Assembly: GCF_024053505.1 (NCBI RefSeq)
Contig: NZ_JAMXQS010000002.1
Span: 124,001 to 188,000, forward strand
DNA from: Mesorhizobium liriopis
GTDB taxonomy: Bacteria > Pseudomonadota > Alphaproteobacteria > Rhizobiales > Rhizobiaceae
DNA length: 64,000 nucleotides
Reading direction: 5' to 3'
Both the position numbers and the translations under genes were made by a program. Every line of letters starts with the position of its first letter. Position 1 is the stretch's first letter. Below are positions 8,953 through 18,598 of this stretch, piece by piece. The notes beneath the pieces were generated by a model. It did not search any database and had not been told where the DNA came from. It saw only the letters and a program-made list of their open reading frames with translations.

Positions 8953-9094
8953 TACGGTATGGATTCTCGGGTCGAGCCCGAGAATGACGAATGGAAAAGG
9001 GGTTGATCACCAACCTTCAACGTTGGCGATTACCAGCAGGCGATCCCCCATCACTTCGTCATTCTCGGCCTTGAGCTGAGAATCCATGTCGTGA
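8953..9094. repeat. Dispersed palindromic element, family A, copy 1
   Basis: Two inverted arms frame a ~60-bp core. The left arm at 8959-8991 contains a hairpin ATTCTCGGG/CCCGAGAAT followed by GACGAA. The right arm at 9055-9094 is its inverse, TTCGTCATTCTCGG...GAGAATCCATG. Each arm is itself a stem-loop, so the whole is a nested palindrome as in REP/BIME elements. Other copies are at 42621-42764 and 44819-44995. The core (ACCTTCAACGTTGGCGATTA) resembles those of the other copies. This element fills most of the 246-bp gap between the MmyB regulator and the DUF1402 gene. Confidence 0.85.
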
Positions 9095-9175
9095 CGTTTC
9101 CGCTTTTCCGACGGTGCCGAAAGCCGCCTAAATCTCCGAACGACCGCTACCCATCCCTTCCCTTCGGACCGCGCT

Positions 9176-10135
9176 CTAGAACAGCGCCTGAAGCTCTGGC
9201 AGCTTGTCGTTCACGAGCCAGCCGTAATAGTTCTCTTCCGGCATGCGCGGGGCTTCGCCCTTGGCCGCGCGCTCGGCGTTTTCCTTTTTGAGTGCTGAGG
9301 CGCGCTCTTCCGGGTTGCCGACATTGTAGAGCGTCGCCGTGATGCCGGGGTTCTTCGAGATGTCGAAACCGGCGACGTCGCGATAGGCGGCAATCGCATC
9401 GGCGAGCGTCGCGGCCACGTAAGGCAGCGTCAGGTCCGGGTCCATGATGGTGCGATAGACTTCCTGGGGGTCGTCTGCCGAAAGCTCGGGCAGGCCGGTG
9501 CGGCGATGCACGGCATCGCTCATCTTGAGCGCGGTGAGCGGGTTCAGCTGGCCGATGCCGAAGGTCTGCCCGGCATAGAAGGGCTGGAAGAAGACAGCGC
9601 TGAAGCGGTTCTTGGGAAAGCTCGTGCCGTCCACCGTCTGGCCGGAAAACTCACGGTTCCACACGCGCTCGCGGCAGGTCCAGAGCGCTTCGCTGCCGCT
9701 TCTGCCGTTGCATTCGGCGAATTGCGGGCGACGCACGAATTCGCCGATGCTCTCGCCCTTGTATTCGAAGTTCAGCCCCGAGCGCATATAGGAGATGGCT
9801 TTGACGTAGTAGGTCTGGAGCCGGTCATAGGCATCCACATTATAGGTGTGCTCGCCCACGATGGCGCCCACCATATGCATCGGGTCGATGCCGAACTGGG
9901 CGGAGGCTTCCTTGATCTTGGCGCGCAGCTTCTTGTCGTTCGCCAACAGCGCATAGACGCGCTTGTATTTGCGCTCGAAGGTGGTGTTGCCGGCGGATGT
10001 CCGACGCGAGGAGGCGCCGGGCACGTCCGGCTGCTCGGCCGACTGGTTGCCCGGCGGCACAACGGTCACGGCATGCGCCAAGGACGAGAAGCCGAGGCTC
10101 AGGCCGAGCACAGCACCGAAAAGTCCACGTTTCAC
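9176..10135 (-). CDS. Secreted DUF1402-family protein, possibly lysozyme-fold
   Basis: 319 aa from GTG 10135, where AAGGTGG serves as ribosome site. This start gives a clean Sec signal peptide with cleavage after SSLAHA (residues ~1-22); an earlier ATG at 10192 would bury it. DUF1402 proteins are restricted to rhizobia-like bacteria and have no assigned function. I see FGIDPMHMVGAIVGEHTYN (near residues 80-98) and QTFGIGQLNPLTAL (near 203-216). These are reminiscent of the catalytic Glu segment and the GxGQ/GLMQ motif of lytic transglycosylases; that reading is an inference. It lies downstream of hslU on the same strand but behind a terminator, so it is transcribed separately. Confidence 0.82.
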   Translation of the reverse strand: MKRGLFGAVLGLSLGFSSLAHAVTVVPPGNQSAEQPDVPGASSRRTSAGNTTFERKYKRVYALLANDKKLRAKIKEASAQFGIDPMHMVGAIVGEHTYNVDAYDRLQTYYVKAISYMRSGLNFEYKGESIGEFVRRPQFAECNGRSGSEALWTCRERVWNREFSGQTVDGTSFPKNRFSAVFFQPFYAGQTFGIGQLNPLTALKMSDAVHRRTGLPELSADDPQEVYRTIMDPDLTLPYVAATLADAIAAYRDVAGFDISKNPGITATLYNVGNPEERASALKKENAERAAKGEAPRMPEENYYGWLVNDKLPELQALF

Positions 10136-10156
10136 CACGGCCGCCACCTTGCAAGG

Positions 10157-10212
10157 AAAAGCCCGCCGGCCCGACGCTTGAAAAGAAACCAAGCGTTAAC
10201 CGGCGGGCTTTT
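10157..10212 (-). terminator. Intrinsic terminator of the hslVU operon
   Basis: AAAAGCCCGCCGG (10157-10169) pairs with CCGGCGGGCTTTT (10200-10212), and inside it ACGCTTG (10174-10180) pairs with CAAGCGT (10190-10196). This long stem-loop directly follows the hslU stop and ends in a T-run in the minus direction. It separates hslU from the DUF1402 gene. Confidence 0.85.
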
Positions 10213-10215
10213 GCC

Positions 10216-11526
10216 TTAAAGGATGAATCGCGACAAATCTGTGTTCTTGGCGAGATCGCCGACCTGTGCCTGCACATAGGCCGCGTCGATCGTGACGGAT
10301 TCGCCGTCGCGGTCGGGCGCATGGAAGGAGATGTCGTCGAGCACGCGCTCCATCACTGTCTGCAGGCGGCGCGCGCCGATATTCTCGACCGACGCATTGA
10401 GATCGACCGCGATGCCCGCAAGGCTGTCGATGGCGTCTTCCGTGAAATCGAGCGTCACCCCTTCGGTCTGCATCAGCGCCACATATTGCTTGATGAGGCT
10501 GGCTTCGGTTTCCGTCAGGATGCGGCGGAAGTCATCCTTTTCGAGCGCGCGCAGTTCGACACGGATCGGCAAACGGCCCTGAAGCTCGGGGAGGAGGTCC
10601 GAAGGCTTGGCGACATGGAACGCACCCGATGCGATGAAGAGGATGTGGTCCGTCTTGATCGGCCCGTATTTGGTGGCGACCGTGGTGCCCTCGACGAGCG
10701 GCAGCAGGTCACGCTGCACGCCTTCACGCGAGGGACCGCCCGAGACGTCCGAGCGCGCGGCGATCTTGTCGATCTCATCGAGAAAGACGATGCCGTCGTT
10801 TTCGGCCGATTCCAGTGCGCGACGCACCACCTCGTCCTGGTCGAGCAGCTTGTCGGACTCGTCGTCGATCAGCGACTCGTAGGAGTCCTTGACGGTGGTC
10901 TTCTTCATCTTGGTGCGCTTGCCGCCCATCGCCTTGGACAGCATGTCGTTGATGTTCATCACGCCGATATTGGCACCGGGCATGCCGGGGATTTCGAAGC
11001 TCGGCATGCCGCCATTGCCGGTATCGGCCACCTCGACCTCGATCTCCTTCTCGTCCAGTTCGCCCTCGCGCAGGCGCTTGCGGAAACTGTCGCGGGTCGC
11101 GGGCGAGGCGGTCTTGCCGACAAGGGCGTCGAGCACGCGCTCCTCGGCATTCACATGGGCGCGGGCTTTCACGTCCTCGCGCATCTTTTCGCGGGTGAGG
11201 CCGATGGCCGTTTCCACGAGATCGCGCACGATCTGTTCCACGTCGCGGCCGACATAGCCGACTTCGGTGAACTTGGTGGCTTCCACCTTGATGAAGGGCG
11301 CGCCGGCCAGCTTGGCCAAGCGGCGCGAAATCTCGGTCTTGCCGACGCCGGTCGGCCCGATCATCAGGATGTTCTTGGGCATCACTTCTTCGCGCATCTG
11401 CCTTTCGAGCTGCTGGCGCCGCCAGCGATTGCGCAAGGCCACGGCCACGGCGCGCTTGGCGTCCTTCTGGCCGATAATGAAACGGTCGAGTTCGGAAACG
11501 ATCTCGCGGGGGGAGAAGTTGGTCAT
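10216..11526 (-). CDS. hslU: ATP-dependent protease ATPase subunit HslU
   Basis: AAA+ unfoldase hexamer that feeds substrates to HslV. 436 aa from ATG 11526 ([13 protein letters not shown]). Walker [10 protein letters not shown] is near residues 57-65, followed by the pore loop EVGYVGRD. The I-domain is inserted near residues 110-245, with the G/M-rich [11 protein letters not shown] stretch. Walker B is [10 protein letters not shown], sensor/arginine motifs follow, and the C-terminal IL tail inserts into HslV. It is the last gene of a five-gene minus-strand operon that starts with hslV, only four bases after the DUF2157 stop. Confidence 0.97.
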   Translation of the reverse strand: MTNFSPREIVSELDRFIIGQKDAKRAVAVALRNRWRRQQLERQMREEVMPKNILMIGPTGVGKTEISRRLAKLAGAPFIKVEATKFTEVGYVGRDVEQIVRDLVETAIGLTREKMREDVKARAHVNAEERVLDALVGKTASPATRDSFRKRLREGELDEKEIEVEVADTGNGGMPSFEIPGMPGANIGVMNINDMLSKAMGGKRTKMKKTTVKDSYESLIDDESDKLLDQDEVVRRALESAENDGIVFLDEIDKIAARSDVSGGPSREGVQRDLLPLVEGTTVATKYGPIKTDHILFIASGAFHVAKPSDLLPELQGRLPIRVELRALEKDDFRRILTETEASLIKQYVALMQTEGVTLDFTEDAIDSLAGIAVDLNASVENIGARRLQTVMERVLDDISFHAPDRDGESVTIDAAYVQAQVGDLAKNTDLSRFIL

Positions 11527-11530
11527 ACTC

Positions 11531-12607
11531 TCAGGACTCTGAATGAAAGCCGGAATGTGGGGTGCGGGGCAGGCGCGCTGCAAGACCCTCCGGCAAGCGG
11601 CCGAGCAAGATGCGGCGAAGCGCATGCCAACCGGCGGACAGGAGCAACACCAGCGCGCCGAGCACCAGCATCGAAAGCGGAAAGATATTGTCGGCCAGCA
11701 CCGTGCCCGACAAAAGCGCGCCGAGCGCAATGCCGGCATAGGACAGGCCCGCCACCAGCACCGCGCGGCGATCCACCAGAAGGGCTATCAGTGCGAGCAC
11801 CGCGAAGATCGCGAGCACCGCCCAAGCCGAAGCCGCATCCTGCGTGCCGTCGATCGTGATGCTCTGCACCAGCGGATGCACGATCAGGGGGGCCGCGATC
11901 ATGTGGAGCCAGAAGGCGATATCGGTGCGTCGCGTGGCGCGAGCCGGATCGGACAGATCGAAGCGCATGGCGAGCGCGAAGACGAGAATGCCCAGCAGGA
12001 ACAGGATCGGCCGTAGCCAGGCTGCCACGAAGTCCGGCGCCAGCGCGCTGATGAAAGCGAGCGCCGCCGTACCGAGTGCCGCGACACCGGCCGCGACCGT
12101 GATCGGCACGCGGAAGCGCCAATAATGCAGCCCGGCCGCGAGCACGGTGACGAGTGCGGCGCCGAGCACGATCCAGGGCGGCAGCGTCTGGTTGCCGGGA
12201 ACGAGATTGAACTGCCAGAACGAGATCACGCCCTGGCCCGAGCCGAATGCGAGAGCTGCCGTGAAGATGCCGGTGGCAAAGGTCAGCAGAAGCACGATCG
12301 AGGGCAGCGCCATGCGGCGCGGGCGCGTGAAGAACTCGGCGAGCGCCCAGGAGACCACCGCGATCACCAGCGCCATGCCGCCGAGACCCAGCGGTGTTTC
12401 GGTGAACCACCCGATGGCACTCAGGAACAGGCCGATGCCGATGGTGACGAAGATATCGCCGAAGCCCGAAATGAAGCGCAGTTTTTCGTCGTCGCGCGGT
12501 TCCTGAAGGGCGCGCGCGTCCTCGATGGCGAGCAGTGAGGTGAACTGATCGGCGCTGATCACGCCGCGCTCGACGGCGGTGCGCAGGGTTTTGTCGGAAA
12601 TCGTCAT
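11531..12607 (-). CDS. DUF2157-type multi-pass membrane protein
   Basis: 358 aa. A short soluble N-terminus ([19 protein letters not shown], the DUF2157-like head) is followed by roughly ten hydrophobic helices from residue ~48 ([16 protein letters not shown]) to ~330, and a basic cytoplasmic tail. Function unknown. Its ATG overlaps the DUF2585 stop by four bases and its stop lies four bases before hslU, so it is part of the hslV-hslU transcript. The family assignment rests on the general look of the N-terminal segment and helix layout and is moderately secure. Confidence 0.72.
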   Translation of the reverse strand: MTISDKTLRTAVERGVISADQFTSLLAIEDARALQEPRDDEKLRFISGFGDIFVTIGIGLFLSAIGWFTETPLGLGGMALVIAVVSWALAEFFTRPRRMALPSIVLLLTFATGIFTAALAFGSGQGVISFWQFNLVPGNQTLPPWIVLGAALVTVLAAGLHYWRFRVPITVAAGVAALGTAALAFISALAPDFVAAWLRPILFLLGILVFALAMRFDLSDPARATRRTDIAFWLHMIAAPLIVHPLVQSITIDGTQDAASAWAVLAIFAVLALIALLVDRRAVLVAGLSYAGIALGALLSGTVLADNIFPLSMLVLGALVLLLSAGWHALRRILLGRLPEGLAARLPRTPHSGFHSES

Positions 12608-13200
12608 CCGGCCGCTCCCTGCCATTCGCGGATCGCATCCAGCGGGTAAAGCAGCATGATCACGTTGAGTGTGAGGTTGTCGCGAATGACCCAGCCCACG
12701 CCGATCTCCATGGCGACTGCCAACAGGACCGTAACCACGACCGGAAGCTTTCGTGCCAGAAGGAAGCCGACGATCATGGCGAGGTTGTCGCAGACCGAAT
12801 TCAAGACCGAGTCGCCGAAATAGTCGAGCGAGATCGTGCCTTCGCGATAGCGGTTGATCACCATCGGCGTGTTCTCGACCACCTCCCACGCCGCTTCGAG
12901 CCCGACGGCAAACGCCAGCCGCGTCATCCAGTGGGTCTTCGGAAAAGCCCATGTGAAGAGCGCGTAGAAGATGAAGCCGTGGATGATGTGGGAGAAGGTG
13001 TACCAGTCGGAAATGTGCTGCGAGTTTTCCGAGCTCTGCACCACGCCGTGCCAGAGCTTCACATATCCGCATTCGCAGATCGTGACATGACCCATGAGGG
13101 AAAGGATCAGCGCCTGAAGGGCGAGAATGCCCAACACCAGGGCCAGGCCCGTTTTCCACCGGTCCTGTGACACGATGGATCGTTGTGAAATGGCCGTCAC
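12604..13200 (-). CDS. DUF2585/UPF0314 membrane protein
   Basis: 198 aa. There are four to five hydrophobic segments: residues ~17-37, 68-88 ([16 protein letters not shown]), 92-108, 130-147 and 152-172. Conserved-looking polar residues lie between them, including [14 protein letters not shown] and [20 protein letters not shown]. The family is common in Hyphomicrobiales and has no known function. The start is GTG 13200, which overlaps the acetyltransferase stop (GTGA). It overlaps the next gene by ATGA as well, so it is firmly embedded in the hslVU operon. Confidence 0.8.
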   Translation of the reverse strand: MTAISQRSIVSQDRWKTGLALVLGILALQALILSLMGHVTICECGYVKLWHGVVQSSENSQHISDWYTFSHIIHGFIFYALFTWAFPKTHWMTRLAFAVGLEAAWEVVENTPMVINRYREGTISLDYFGDSVLNSVCDNLAMIVGFLLARKLPVVVTVLLAVAMEIGVGWVIRDNLTLNVIMLLYPLDAIREWQGAAG

Positions 13201-13706
13201 GGCGTCTCGCCCTCGAAGTCGGGGTTGTCGATGAACATCAGAAGGGCGGGACCGTATACGCTTTCGCGGCGGTCGAGCGGCTGGAAGCCGGCTTTGGCAT
13301 AGGCACTGATGGCACGAAGATTGTCGGGATGCGGATCGATCACGACGCGCGGCGCGCCCTCGTCGAACAGCTCTTCCGTGAGCTGGCGGAGAAAGGCCGA
13401 ACCATGGCCTGTGCCCGTCAGGCTCTCTTCGCCGACCGAAAGATCGATGCCGAGCGTGCCGTAGGGTTGATCGGCATAAGGATGGTCGTCTTCGAGATGC
13501 GGGTCATAGACCTGCGCATAGCCGACCGGCTTGCCGTCGAGCTCCAGGATCAGGGGCTCGACGGACACGCTGTCGATATGATCTTCGATCTGGGCAAGCT
13601 CATCCGCCGGCTCGCCCCACCAGGCTTTCCAGTGGGGTTGTTCGAGCCAGCGGGCGAGAAGGGAAAGGTCGCTCCGTTCGAGCGGCCTGATGCCATAGCG
13701 CGGCAT
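13197..13706 (-). CDS. GNAT acetyltransferase resembling aminoglycoside 6'-N-acetyltransferase AAC(6')-Ib
   Basis: 169 aa GNAT fold. Segments line up in order with AAC(6')-Ib as I remember it: WKAWWGEP (EWWGGE in the enzyme), [11 protein letters not shown] (GEPIGYAQSY), TLGIDLSVG (RGIDQ), the acetyl-CoA loop [17 protein letters not shown] and [18 protein letters not shown]. The last matches DPSPSNLRAIRCYEKAGF closely. It may be a housekeeping relative and not a resistance enzyme. It sits ten bases after hslV and overlaps DUF2585, so it is co-transcribed with the HslVU protease. Confidence 0.83.
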   Translation of the reverse strand: MPRYGIRPLERSDLSLLARWLEQPHWKAWWGEPADELAQIEDHIDSVSVEPLILELDGKPVGYAQVYDPHLEDDHPYADQPYGTLGIDLSVGEESLTGTGHGSAFLRQLTEELFDEGAPRVVIDPHPDNLRAISAYAKAGFQPLDRRESVYGPALLMFIDNPDFEGETP

Positions 13707-13715
13707 GGGAAGCGG

Positions 13716-14270
13716 TCAGGCCGCGTTGTCGATGGTTTCGACGATCACGCTCGCATTGGTGTAGACGCAGATTTCCGCTGCAATCCGCATCGCCGTGCGT
13801 GCGATCTCTTCCGGGTCCTTGTCGGTTTCGAGAAGTGCGCGGGCCGCGGCCAGCGCATAATTGCCGCCCGAGCCGATCGCCATCACCCCATGCTCGGGCT
13901 CAAGCACGTCGCCCGTGCCGGTCAGCGCCAGCGACACGTTCTTGTCGGCCACCAGCATCATCGCTTCGAGGCGGCGCAGATAGCGGTCGGTGCGCCAGTC
14001 CTTGGCGAGCTCGACGCAGGCGCGGGTGAGCTGGTCGGGATATTGCTCGAGCTTGGCTTCGAGGCGCTCCAGCAGCGTGAAGGCGTCGGCGGTGGCACCC
14101 GCGAAGCCCGCGATCACCTGCCCCTCCTTGCCGATGCGGCGAACCTTGCGCGCATTGCCCTTCATGATGGTCTGCCCGAGGCTGACCTGCCCGTCGCCGG
14201 CGATGACGACCTTGTTGTTCTTGCGCACGGTCACGATGGTCGTGCCGTGCATGATGATTTCGTTCGACAT
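13716..14270 (-). CDS. hslV: ATP-dependent protease subunit HslV
   Basis: Threonine protease forming the proteolytic core of HslVU. 184 aa from ATG 14270. Removal of a nine-residue propeptide (MSNEIIMHG) would expose Thr10 as the nucleophile. The next residues [24 protein letters not shown] are the family signature region, including the Gly-Asp-Gly loop and the catalytic lysine. An in-frame ATG 14 codons upstream is not needed. It is the first gene of the operon hslV-GNAT-DUF2585-DUF2157-hslU and is divergent from hisB across a 172-bp spacer. Confidence 0.97.
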   Translation of the reverse strand: MSNEIIMHGTTIVTVRKNNKVVIAGDGQVSLGQTIMKGNARKVRRIGKEGQVIAGFAGATADAFTLLERLEAKLEQYPDQLTRACVELAKDWRTDRYLRRLEAMMLVADKNVSLALTGTGDVLEPEHGVMAIGSGGNYALAAARALLETDKDPEEIARTAMRIAAEICVYTNASVIVETIDNAA

Positions 14271-14419
14271 TATGGCTCCGATGTCGCGCCGACCCATTCG
14301 AGGCATCGACACGGTACGAGGAATATCGCCACACTTAGGCGTTGCCTTGCGCTTTGCAAACAGCGTCGAGACTGTTCCGGTAAACTGGTCATCCGCCTCA
14401 TGCGCTGATAGAAGCGCCG

Positions 14420-14435
14420 CGTTTCACGTGGAACA
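14420..14435. promoter_or_regulatory. parS-like ParB-binding site
   Basis: CGTTTCACGTGGAACA matches the bacterial parS consensus TGTTTCACGTGAAACA at 14 of 16 positions and keeps the relaxed core NGTTNCACGTGNAACN completely. It lies eight bases before the hisB start, in the hslV-hisB divergent spacer. Origin-proximal gene order supports the call. Confidence 0.65.
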
Positions 14436-14442
14436 TTCAAGC

Positions 14443-15042
14443 ATGAGCGCCCGGCAAGCTACAGTCAGCCGCAAGACCAACGAGACGGAGATCAAAGTTT
14501 CCGTCGCGCTCGACGGTACGGGCAAGCACCAGGTGAAGACCCGTGTCGGCTTCTTCGACCACATGCTGGAACAGCTCTCGCGCCACTCGCTGATCGATAT
14601 GCAGATCGAGGCGAACGGCGATCTTCACATCGATGACCACCACACGGTGGAGGATACCGGCATCGCCATCGGTCAGGCGATCGCGCAGGCGCTCGGTGAG
14701 CGGCGCGGCATCATGCGCTATGCCTCGATCGAGCTGCCGATGGACGAAACGCTGAGCACGGCGGCAGTGGATGTGTCGGGGCGCGCTTTTCTGGTCTGGA
14801 ACGTCCAGTTCACAGCGGAAAAGATCGGCACGTTCGACACCGAACTGGTGCGCGAGTTCTTCCAGGCGCTGGCGCAAAGCGCGCGGATCACGCTGCACAT
14901 TTCCAACCGCTATGGCGCGAACAGCCACCACATCGCCGAGAGCTGCTTCAAGGCGGTGGCCCGGGTGTTGCGTGCGGCGCTCGAGCCCGACCCGCGCCAG
15001 CCCGATGCGATTCCCTCCACCAAAGGCACGCTGAACGGCTGA
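14443..15042 (+). CDS. hisB: Imidazoleglycerol-phosphate dehydratase
   Basis: Sixth step of histidine synthesis, a manganese-dependent dehydration. 199 aa, monofunctional (no N-terminal phosphatase domain). Metal-binding motifs are intact: [14 protein letters not shown] (near 40), [14 protein letters not shown] (near 66), and the second histidine cluster [17 protein letters not shown] (near 160). ATG 14443 is the natural start; the frame is open upstream but covers the promoter and a parS-like site. First gene of hisB-DUF2628-hisH-hisA-(uma2)-hisF-hisE-coaA. Confidence 0.97.
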   Translation: MSARQATVSRKTNETEIKVSVALDGTGKHQVKTRVGFFDHMLEQLSRHSLIDMQIEANGDLHIDDHHTVEDTGIAIGQAIAQALGERRGIMRYASIELPMDETLSTAAVDVSGRAFLVWNVQFTAEKIGTFDTELVREFFQALAQSARITLHISNRYGANSHHIAESCFKAVARVLRAALEPDPRQPDAIPSTKGTLNG

Positions 15043-15045
15043 CTC

Positions 15046-15480
15046 ATGGCAAGCTTCGTCGCAATGGAGCCGCCCGAAGGAGGGCCGAGCGACCGCACGA
15101 TCTTCGTCCGCGACCGCTTCACCTTCTGGGCATTCCTGCTTCCCTTCGTCTGGTTCCTGCTCAATCGGATGCCGTTCATGGCGGTGATGTCGCTCCTCGT
15201 GGTGTTCGGTCTGTTCATGCTGATGACCCTGCCCGACTTTGGGCTGGTGGGCCTGTTGATCCTGCTTCTGGTGCTGTTCGGGTTCGGCCTCGAAGCGCCT
15301 GTGCTGAAGATCCGCTCGCTGCGCGGCAAAGGCTGGCATGAGGCTGGGACGATCGATGCGCGGTCGTTCCGCGACGCCGAGCTGCGTTATTTCACCGGTG
15401 CCGTGCCGACTGGAACCGACTCGAGCTGGCGCGAGCGTTTGCCGTGGTTCGCGACACCCGCCGAGGAGACCGCGCGATGA
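15046..15480 (+). CDS. DUF2628-type small membrane protein of the his operon
   Basis: 144 aa. A polar N-terminus ([17 protein letters not shown] marks entry to the membrane) is followed by three hydrophobic segments (about 26-42, 45-60, 66-82) and a soluble C-terminus of about 60 residues beginning [17 protein letters not shown] and containing [19 protein letters not shown]2628 proteins occupy this hisB-hisH position in many Hyphomicrobiales; the role is unknown. It starts three bases after hisB and its stop overlaps the hisH ATG. Confidence 0.8.
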   Translation: MASFVAMEPPEGGPSDRTIFVRDRFTFWAFLLPFVWFLLNRMPFMAVMSLLVVFGLFMLMTLPDFGLVGLLILLLVLFGFGLEAPVLKIRSLRGKGWHEAGTIDARSFRDAELRYFTGAVPTGTDSSWRERLPWFATPAEETAR

Positions 15481-16133
15481 GCCAGACCGTCACGATCATC
15501 GACTACGGCTCGGGCAACCTCCATTCGGCGCAGAAAGCGTTCGAGCGGGCCGCGCGTGAAACGGAAACCGATGCGCGGATCATCCTGACAAGCGATGCGG
15601 AGCTGGTGCGTCGGGCCGACCGTATCGTGCTGCCCGGCGTTGGCGCCTATGCCGATTGCCGCGCTGGTCTCGACGCTGTTCCCGGCATGGTCGAGGTGCT
15701 GAACGAAACCGTTCGCGGGCAAGGCCGTCCCTTCCTCGGCATCTGTGTCGGCATGCAGCTGATGAGCGAGCGCGGGCTTGAAAAGACCGTCTCGCCGGGC
15801 CTCGGCTGGATCGGCGGTGATGTGACGGAGATCAAGCCGGCTGACCCGAACCTCAAAATCCCGCAGGTCGGATGGAACACGATTCACGTGAAACATTCCC
15901 ATCCACTCTTCGCCGGCATCCCCACCGGGCCTGAAGGACTGCACGCCTATTTCGTCCACTCCTATCATCTGGCCGCGCGCAACCCGGACGAGGTGCTGGC
16001 CGAAACCGACTATGGCGGGGCGGTCACGGCGGCAGTCGGCAGCGACAATTGGGCGGGCATGCAGTTCCACCCCGAAAAGAGCCAGACGCTCGGTTTGCGC
16101 CTGCTCGGCAATTTCCTGAGGTGGAATCCGTGA
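15477..16133 (+). CDS. hisH: Imidazole glycerol phosphate synthase, glutaminase subunit
   Basis: Class I glutamine amidotransferase that supplies ammonia to HisF. 218 aa. It begins [16 protein letters not shown]. The nucleophile Cys is in GICVGMQLM (near residue 87), and the catalytic His and Glu are in MQFHPEKSQ (near 197-205). The oxyanion segment is [10 protein letters not shown] overlaps the DUF2628 stop (ATGA). A parS-like 16-mer lies inside the coding region at 15880. Confidence 0.97.
   Translation: MSQTVTIIDYGSGNLHSAQKAFERAARETETDARIILTSDAELVRRADRIVLPGVGAYADCRAGLDAVPGMVEVLNETVRGQGRPFLGICVGMQLMSERGLEKTVSPGLGWIGGDVTEIKPADPNLKIPQVGWNTIHVKHSHPLFAGIPTGPEGLHAYFVHSYHLAARNPDEVLAETDYGGAVTAAVGSDNWAGMQFHPEKSQTLGLRLLGNFLRWNP
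15880..15895. promoter_or_regulatory. Weak parS-like site inside hisH
   Basis: CGATTCACGTGAAACA differs from TGTTTCACGTGAAACA at positions 1 and 3; the position-3 change falls in the conserved left arm, so binding is uncertain. It is listed because it lies 1.46 kb from the better site at 14420. Confidence 0.35.
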
Positions 16134-16861
16134 TCCTTTTTCCCGCCATCGACCTCAAGAACGGCGAATGCGTCCGGCTCAAGCTGGGCGAAATGGATTC
16201 GGCCACCGTTTATAATCCCGACCCCGCCGATCAGGCTCGCGCCTTCGAAGCCCAGGGTTTTGAATGGCTTCATGTGGTCGACCTCGACGGGGCCTTCGCG
16301 GGCGACAGCCGCAATGGCGAAGCGGTCGAGGCCATTCTAGGCGCGACCAGAAACCCGGTACAGCTGGGCGGCGGCATCCGCAATCTGGCCCAGATCGAGG
16401 CATGGCTCACGAAAGGCATTCGCCGCGTGATCCTCGGCACGGTCGCGGTGCGCGAGCCGGAACTCGTGAAGGAAGCCTGCCGCCTGTTTCCCGGTCGCAT
16501 CGCGGTCGGCATCGACGCGCGCGGCGGCCATGTGGCGGTGGAAGGCTGGGGCGAGACTTCGACCCTCAAGACGGAAGACCTCGCACGGCAGTTCGAAGGC
16601 GCGGGCGTTTCGGCCATCATCTTCACCGACATCGACCGCGACGGCGTGTTGTCGGGCATCAACTGGGATGCCACGATCCGGTTGGCCGATGCGGTCTCGA
16701 TCCCCGTGATCGCCAGCGGGGGGCTCGCCTCGCTCAACGACATCCGGCGTCTGACCTTACCTGACGCCCAGAAGCTGGAAGGCGCCATCTCGGGCCGCGC
16801 GCTTTATGATGGGCGCATCGACCCAGGCGAAGCGCTCGCCATCCTGCGTGAGGCGGCGTGA
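16130..16861 (+). CDS. hisA: ProFAR isomerase
   Basis: Converts ProFAR to PRFAR by an Amadori rearrangement. 243-aa TIM barrel with the catalytic Asp in [14 protein letters not shown] (Asp8 region) and the second Asp in [12 protein letters not shown] (near 168). Phosphate-binding loops are QLGGGIRN and [10 protein letters not shown]. The start is GTG 16130, which overlaps the hisH stop (GTGA) and has TGAGGTGG upstream; there is no competing ATG. Confidence 0.97.
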   Translation: MILFPAIDLKNGECVRLKLGEMDSATVYNPDPADQARAFEAQGFEWLHVVDLDGAFAGDSRNGEAVEAILGATRNPVQLGGGIRNLAQIEAWLTKGIRRVILGTVAVREPELVKEACRLFPGRIAVGIDARGGHVAVEGWGETSTLKTEDLARQFEGAGVSAIIFTDIDRDGVLSGINWDATIRLADAVSIPVIASGGLASLNDIRRLTLPDAQKLEGAISGRALYDGRIDPGEALAILREAA

Positions 16862-16893
16862 CGGTGTTCGGGTCGCTATGCTAAAGGTGAGCC

Positions 16894-17466
16894 ATGAATG
16901 TGCACGCCCGATATCCGACGACGCCCGATGAGTTCGTGCGCTGGAACGAGAACCGCGAAGGCAGGCGCGAATTCGTCCGTGGAACCGTTGTCGAGATGAT
17001 GATCAACACGACGATCCGTCACGCGGTGATCGCTTCGCGCTTGACGGCTATTCTGTTGCGGCAGTTCCCCTATCCGGAATTCTTCGTCGGTTCGGCCGAT
17101 GTCGCCGTGCGCACCCATGCCGGCATCCGCTACCCGGATGTTTTCGTGGATCGCGGCTCGCCCGAGCATGGCGATCTCGGCCTCGTCGCCGAACATCCGG
17201 TGCTGCTTGCGGAAGTCTTGTCCTCGTCGTCGGTCGGTCGGGATTTTCTCGAGAAGGCCGCCGAATATACGGCCATACCGTCGCTTCGCTTTTATCTCGT
17301 GGCCTCGCAGGACGAGCCGCGCGTCTGGCTCTGGGCACGCGACGCTCAGGATGCATGGCAGGAGCCACAGGAGACTGAAGGCACCGAGCCTGTGGTTTCC
17401 CTTTCCGACCTCGACGCCACCCTCCCCCTTGCCGAACTCTATGCGGGAATCGAGCCGCGCCGATGA
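16894..17466 (+). CDS. Uma2/DUF820 family putative PD-(D/E)XK endonuclease
   Basis: 190 aa with the Uma2 fold signature: [26 protein letters not shown], the active-site Asp in RYPDVFVDR (near 80), the Glu in [10 protein letters not shown] (near 104) and the downstream [20 protein letters not shown]. Biochemical role unknown; these proteins are abundant in cyanobacteria and sporadic elsewhere. AAAGGTGAG supplies a ribosome site. It lies 32 bases after hisA and its stop overlaps the hisF ATG, so it is embedded in the histidine operon as a likely late addition, coupled to hisF translation. Confidence 0.85.
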   Translation: MNVHARYPTTPDEFVRWNENREGRREFVRGTVVEMMINTTIRHAVIASRLTAILLRQFPYPEFFVGSADVAVRTHAGIRYPDVFVDRGSPEHGDLGLVAEHPVLLAEVLSSSSVGRDFLEKAAEYTAIPSLRFYLVASQDEPRVWLWARDAQDAWQEPQETEGTEPVVSLSDLDATLPLAELYAGIEPRR

Positions 17467-18245
17467 CACTCAAGGCCCGCATCATTCCCTGCCTCGACGT
17501 CCATAACGGGCGCGTGGTGAAGGGCGTCAACTTCGTCGATCTGATCGATGCCGGGGATCCGGTGGAGGCGGCTGCGGCTTACGACGCGGCGGGCGCGGAC
17601 GAGCTCTGCTTTCTCGACATCACCGCCTCGTCGGACAATCGCGAAACGATCCTCGACGTGGTCGGCCGCACGGCGGAAAAGTGCTTCATGCCCGTCACCG
17701 TGGGCGGCGGGGTGCGCCAGCTGGCGGATATCCGCAACCTGCTTCTGGCGGGCGCCGACAAGGTGTCGATCAACACGACCGCCGTGAAGGACCCGGACTT
17801 CATCAACCGCGCGGCCGACAAGTTCGGCAACCAGTGCATCGTGGTCGCCATCGATGCGCGGCGCGTTGACGGCGAGACGCCGCGCTGGGAAATCTTCACC
17901 CATGGCGGGCGCCAGGCGACGGGCATCGATGCGGTGGAATTCGCCGCCGACATGGCCGAGCGGGGGGCTGGCGAAATCCTGCTCACCTCCATGGACCGCG
18001 ACGGCACCAAGAGCGGCTACGACATCGCGCTGACGCGTGCGGTGGCGGATGCCGTGCGCTGCCCGGTGATCGCGTCCGGCGGTGTCGGCACGCTCGACCA
18101 TCTCGTGGAAGGCGTGCGCGATGGCGGCGCGACCGCCGTGCTCGCCGCCTCCATCTTCCATTTCGGCACCTATTCGGTGGGTGAAGCCAAACGGCACATG
18201 GCCCAGGCCGGATTGCCGATGCGCCTCGATCCCGCCGACCTCTAG
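17463..18245 (+). CDS. hisF: Imidazole glycerol phosphate synthase, cyclase subunit
   Basis: Forms imidazole glycerol phosphate and AICAR using ammonia channelled from HisH. 260-aa TIM barrel: [16 protein letters not shown] with the first catalytic Asp (near 11), [13 protein letters not shown], and the second catalytic Asp in [15 protein letters not shown] (near 180), followed by [13 protein letters not shown] overlaps the Uma2 stop (ATGA). Confidence 0.97.
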   Translation: MTLKARIIPCLDVHNGRVVKGVNFVDLIDAGDPVEAAAAYDAAGADELCFLDITASSDNRETILDVVGRTAEKCFMPVTVGGGVRQLADIRNLLLAGADKVSINTTAVKDPDFINRAADKFGNQCIVVAIDARRVDGETPRWEIFTHGGRQATGIDAVEFAADMAERGAGEILLTSMDRDGTKSGYDIALTRAVADAVRCPVIASGGVGTLDHLVEGVRDGGATAVLAASIFHFGTYSVGEAKRHMAQAGLPMRLDPADL

Positions 18246-18266
18246 GCGATCACTCTGAGTCCACCG

Positions 18267-18590
18267 ATGAGCTTCACGCTGTCCGACCTCGAAGCCACCA
18301 TTGCCGCGCGTGCCGCGTCGGGCGACGCCTCGTCATGGACGGCGAAGCTGATCGCGGCGGGCACGCCGAAGGCTGCGCAGAAGCTCGGCGAAGAGGCGGT
18401 GGAAGCCGTGATCGCAGCGGTCGGCGGCGATCGGGCGAACCTCGTCAAGGAAAGTGCGGACCTTCTCTACCATTGGCTGGTGGTGCTCAAGCTTGCGGAC
18501 ATTCCGTTGAGTGAGGTAATGGCCGAACTCGAAAGCCGCACCGGCCAATCCGGCCTTGCTGAAAAGGCCGGTCGCCCGAAAGAAAACTGA
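18267..18590 (+). CDS. hisE: Phosphoribosyl-ATP pyrophosphatase
   Basis: Second step of histidine synthesis (PR-ATP to PR-AMP), here as a separate MazG-like protein of 107 aa. The all-alpha motifs [20 protein letters not shown] and [14 protein letters not shown] carry the metal-binding Glu/Asp residues. It starts 21 bases after hisF and is followed eight bases later by coaA. Confidence 0.95.
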   Translation: MSFTLSDLEATIAARAASGDASSWTAKLIAAGTPKAAQKLGEEAVEAVIAAVGGDRANLVKESADLLYHWLVVLKLADIPLSEVMAELESRTGQSGLAEKAGRPKEN

Positions 18591-18598
18591 GCACGACC

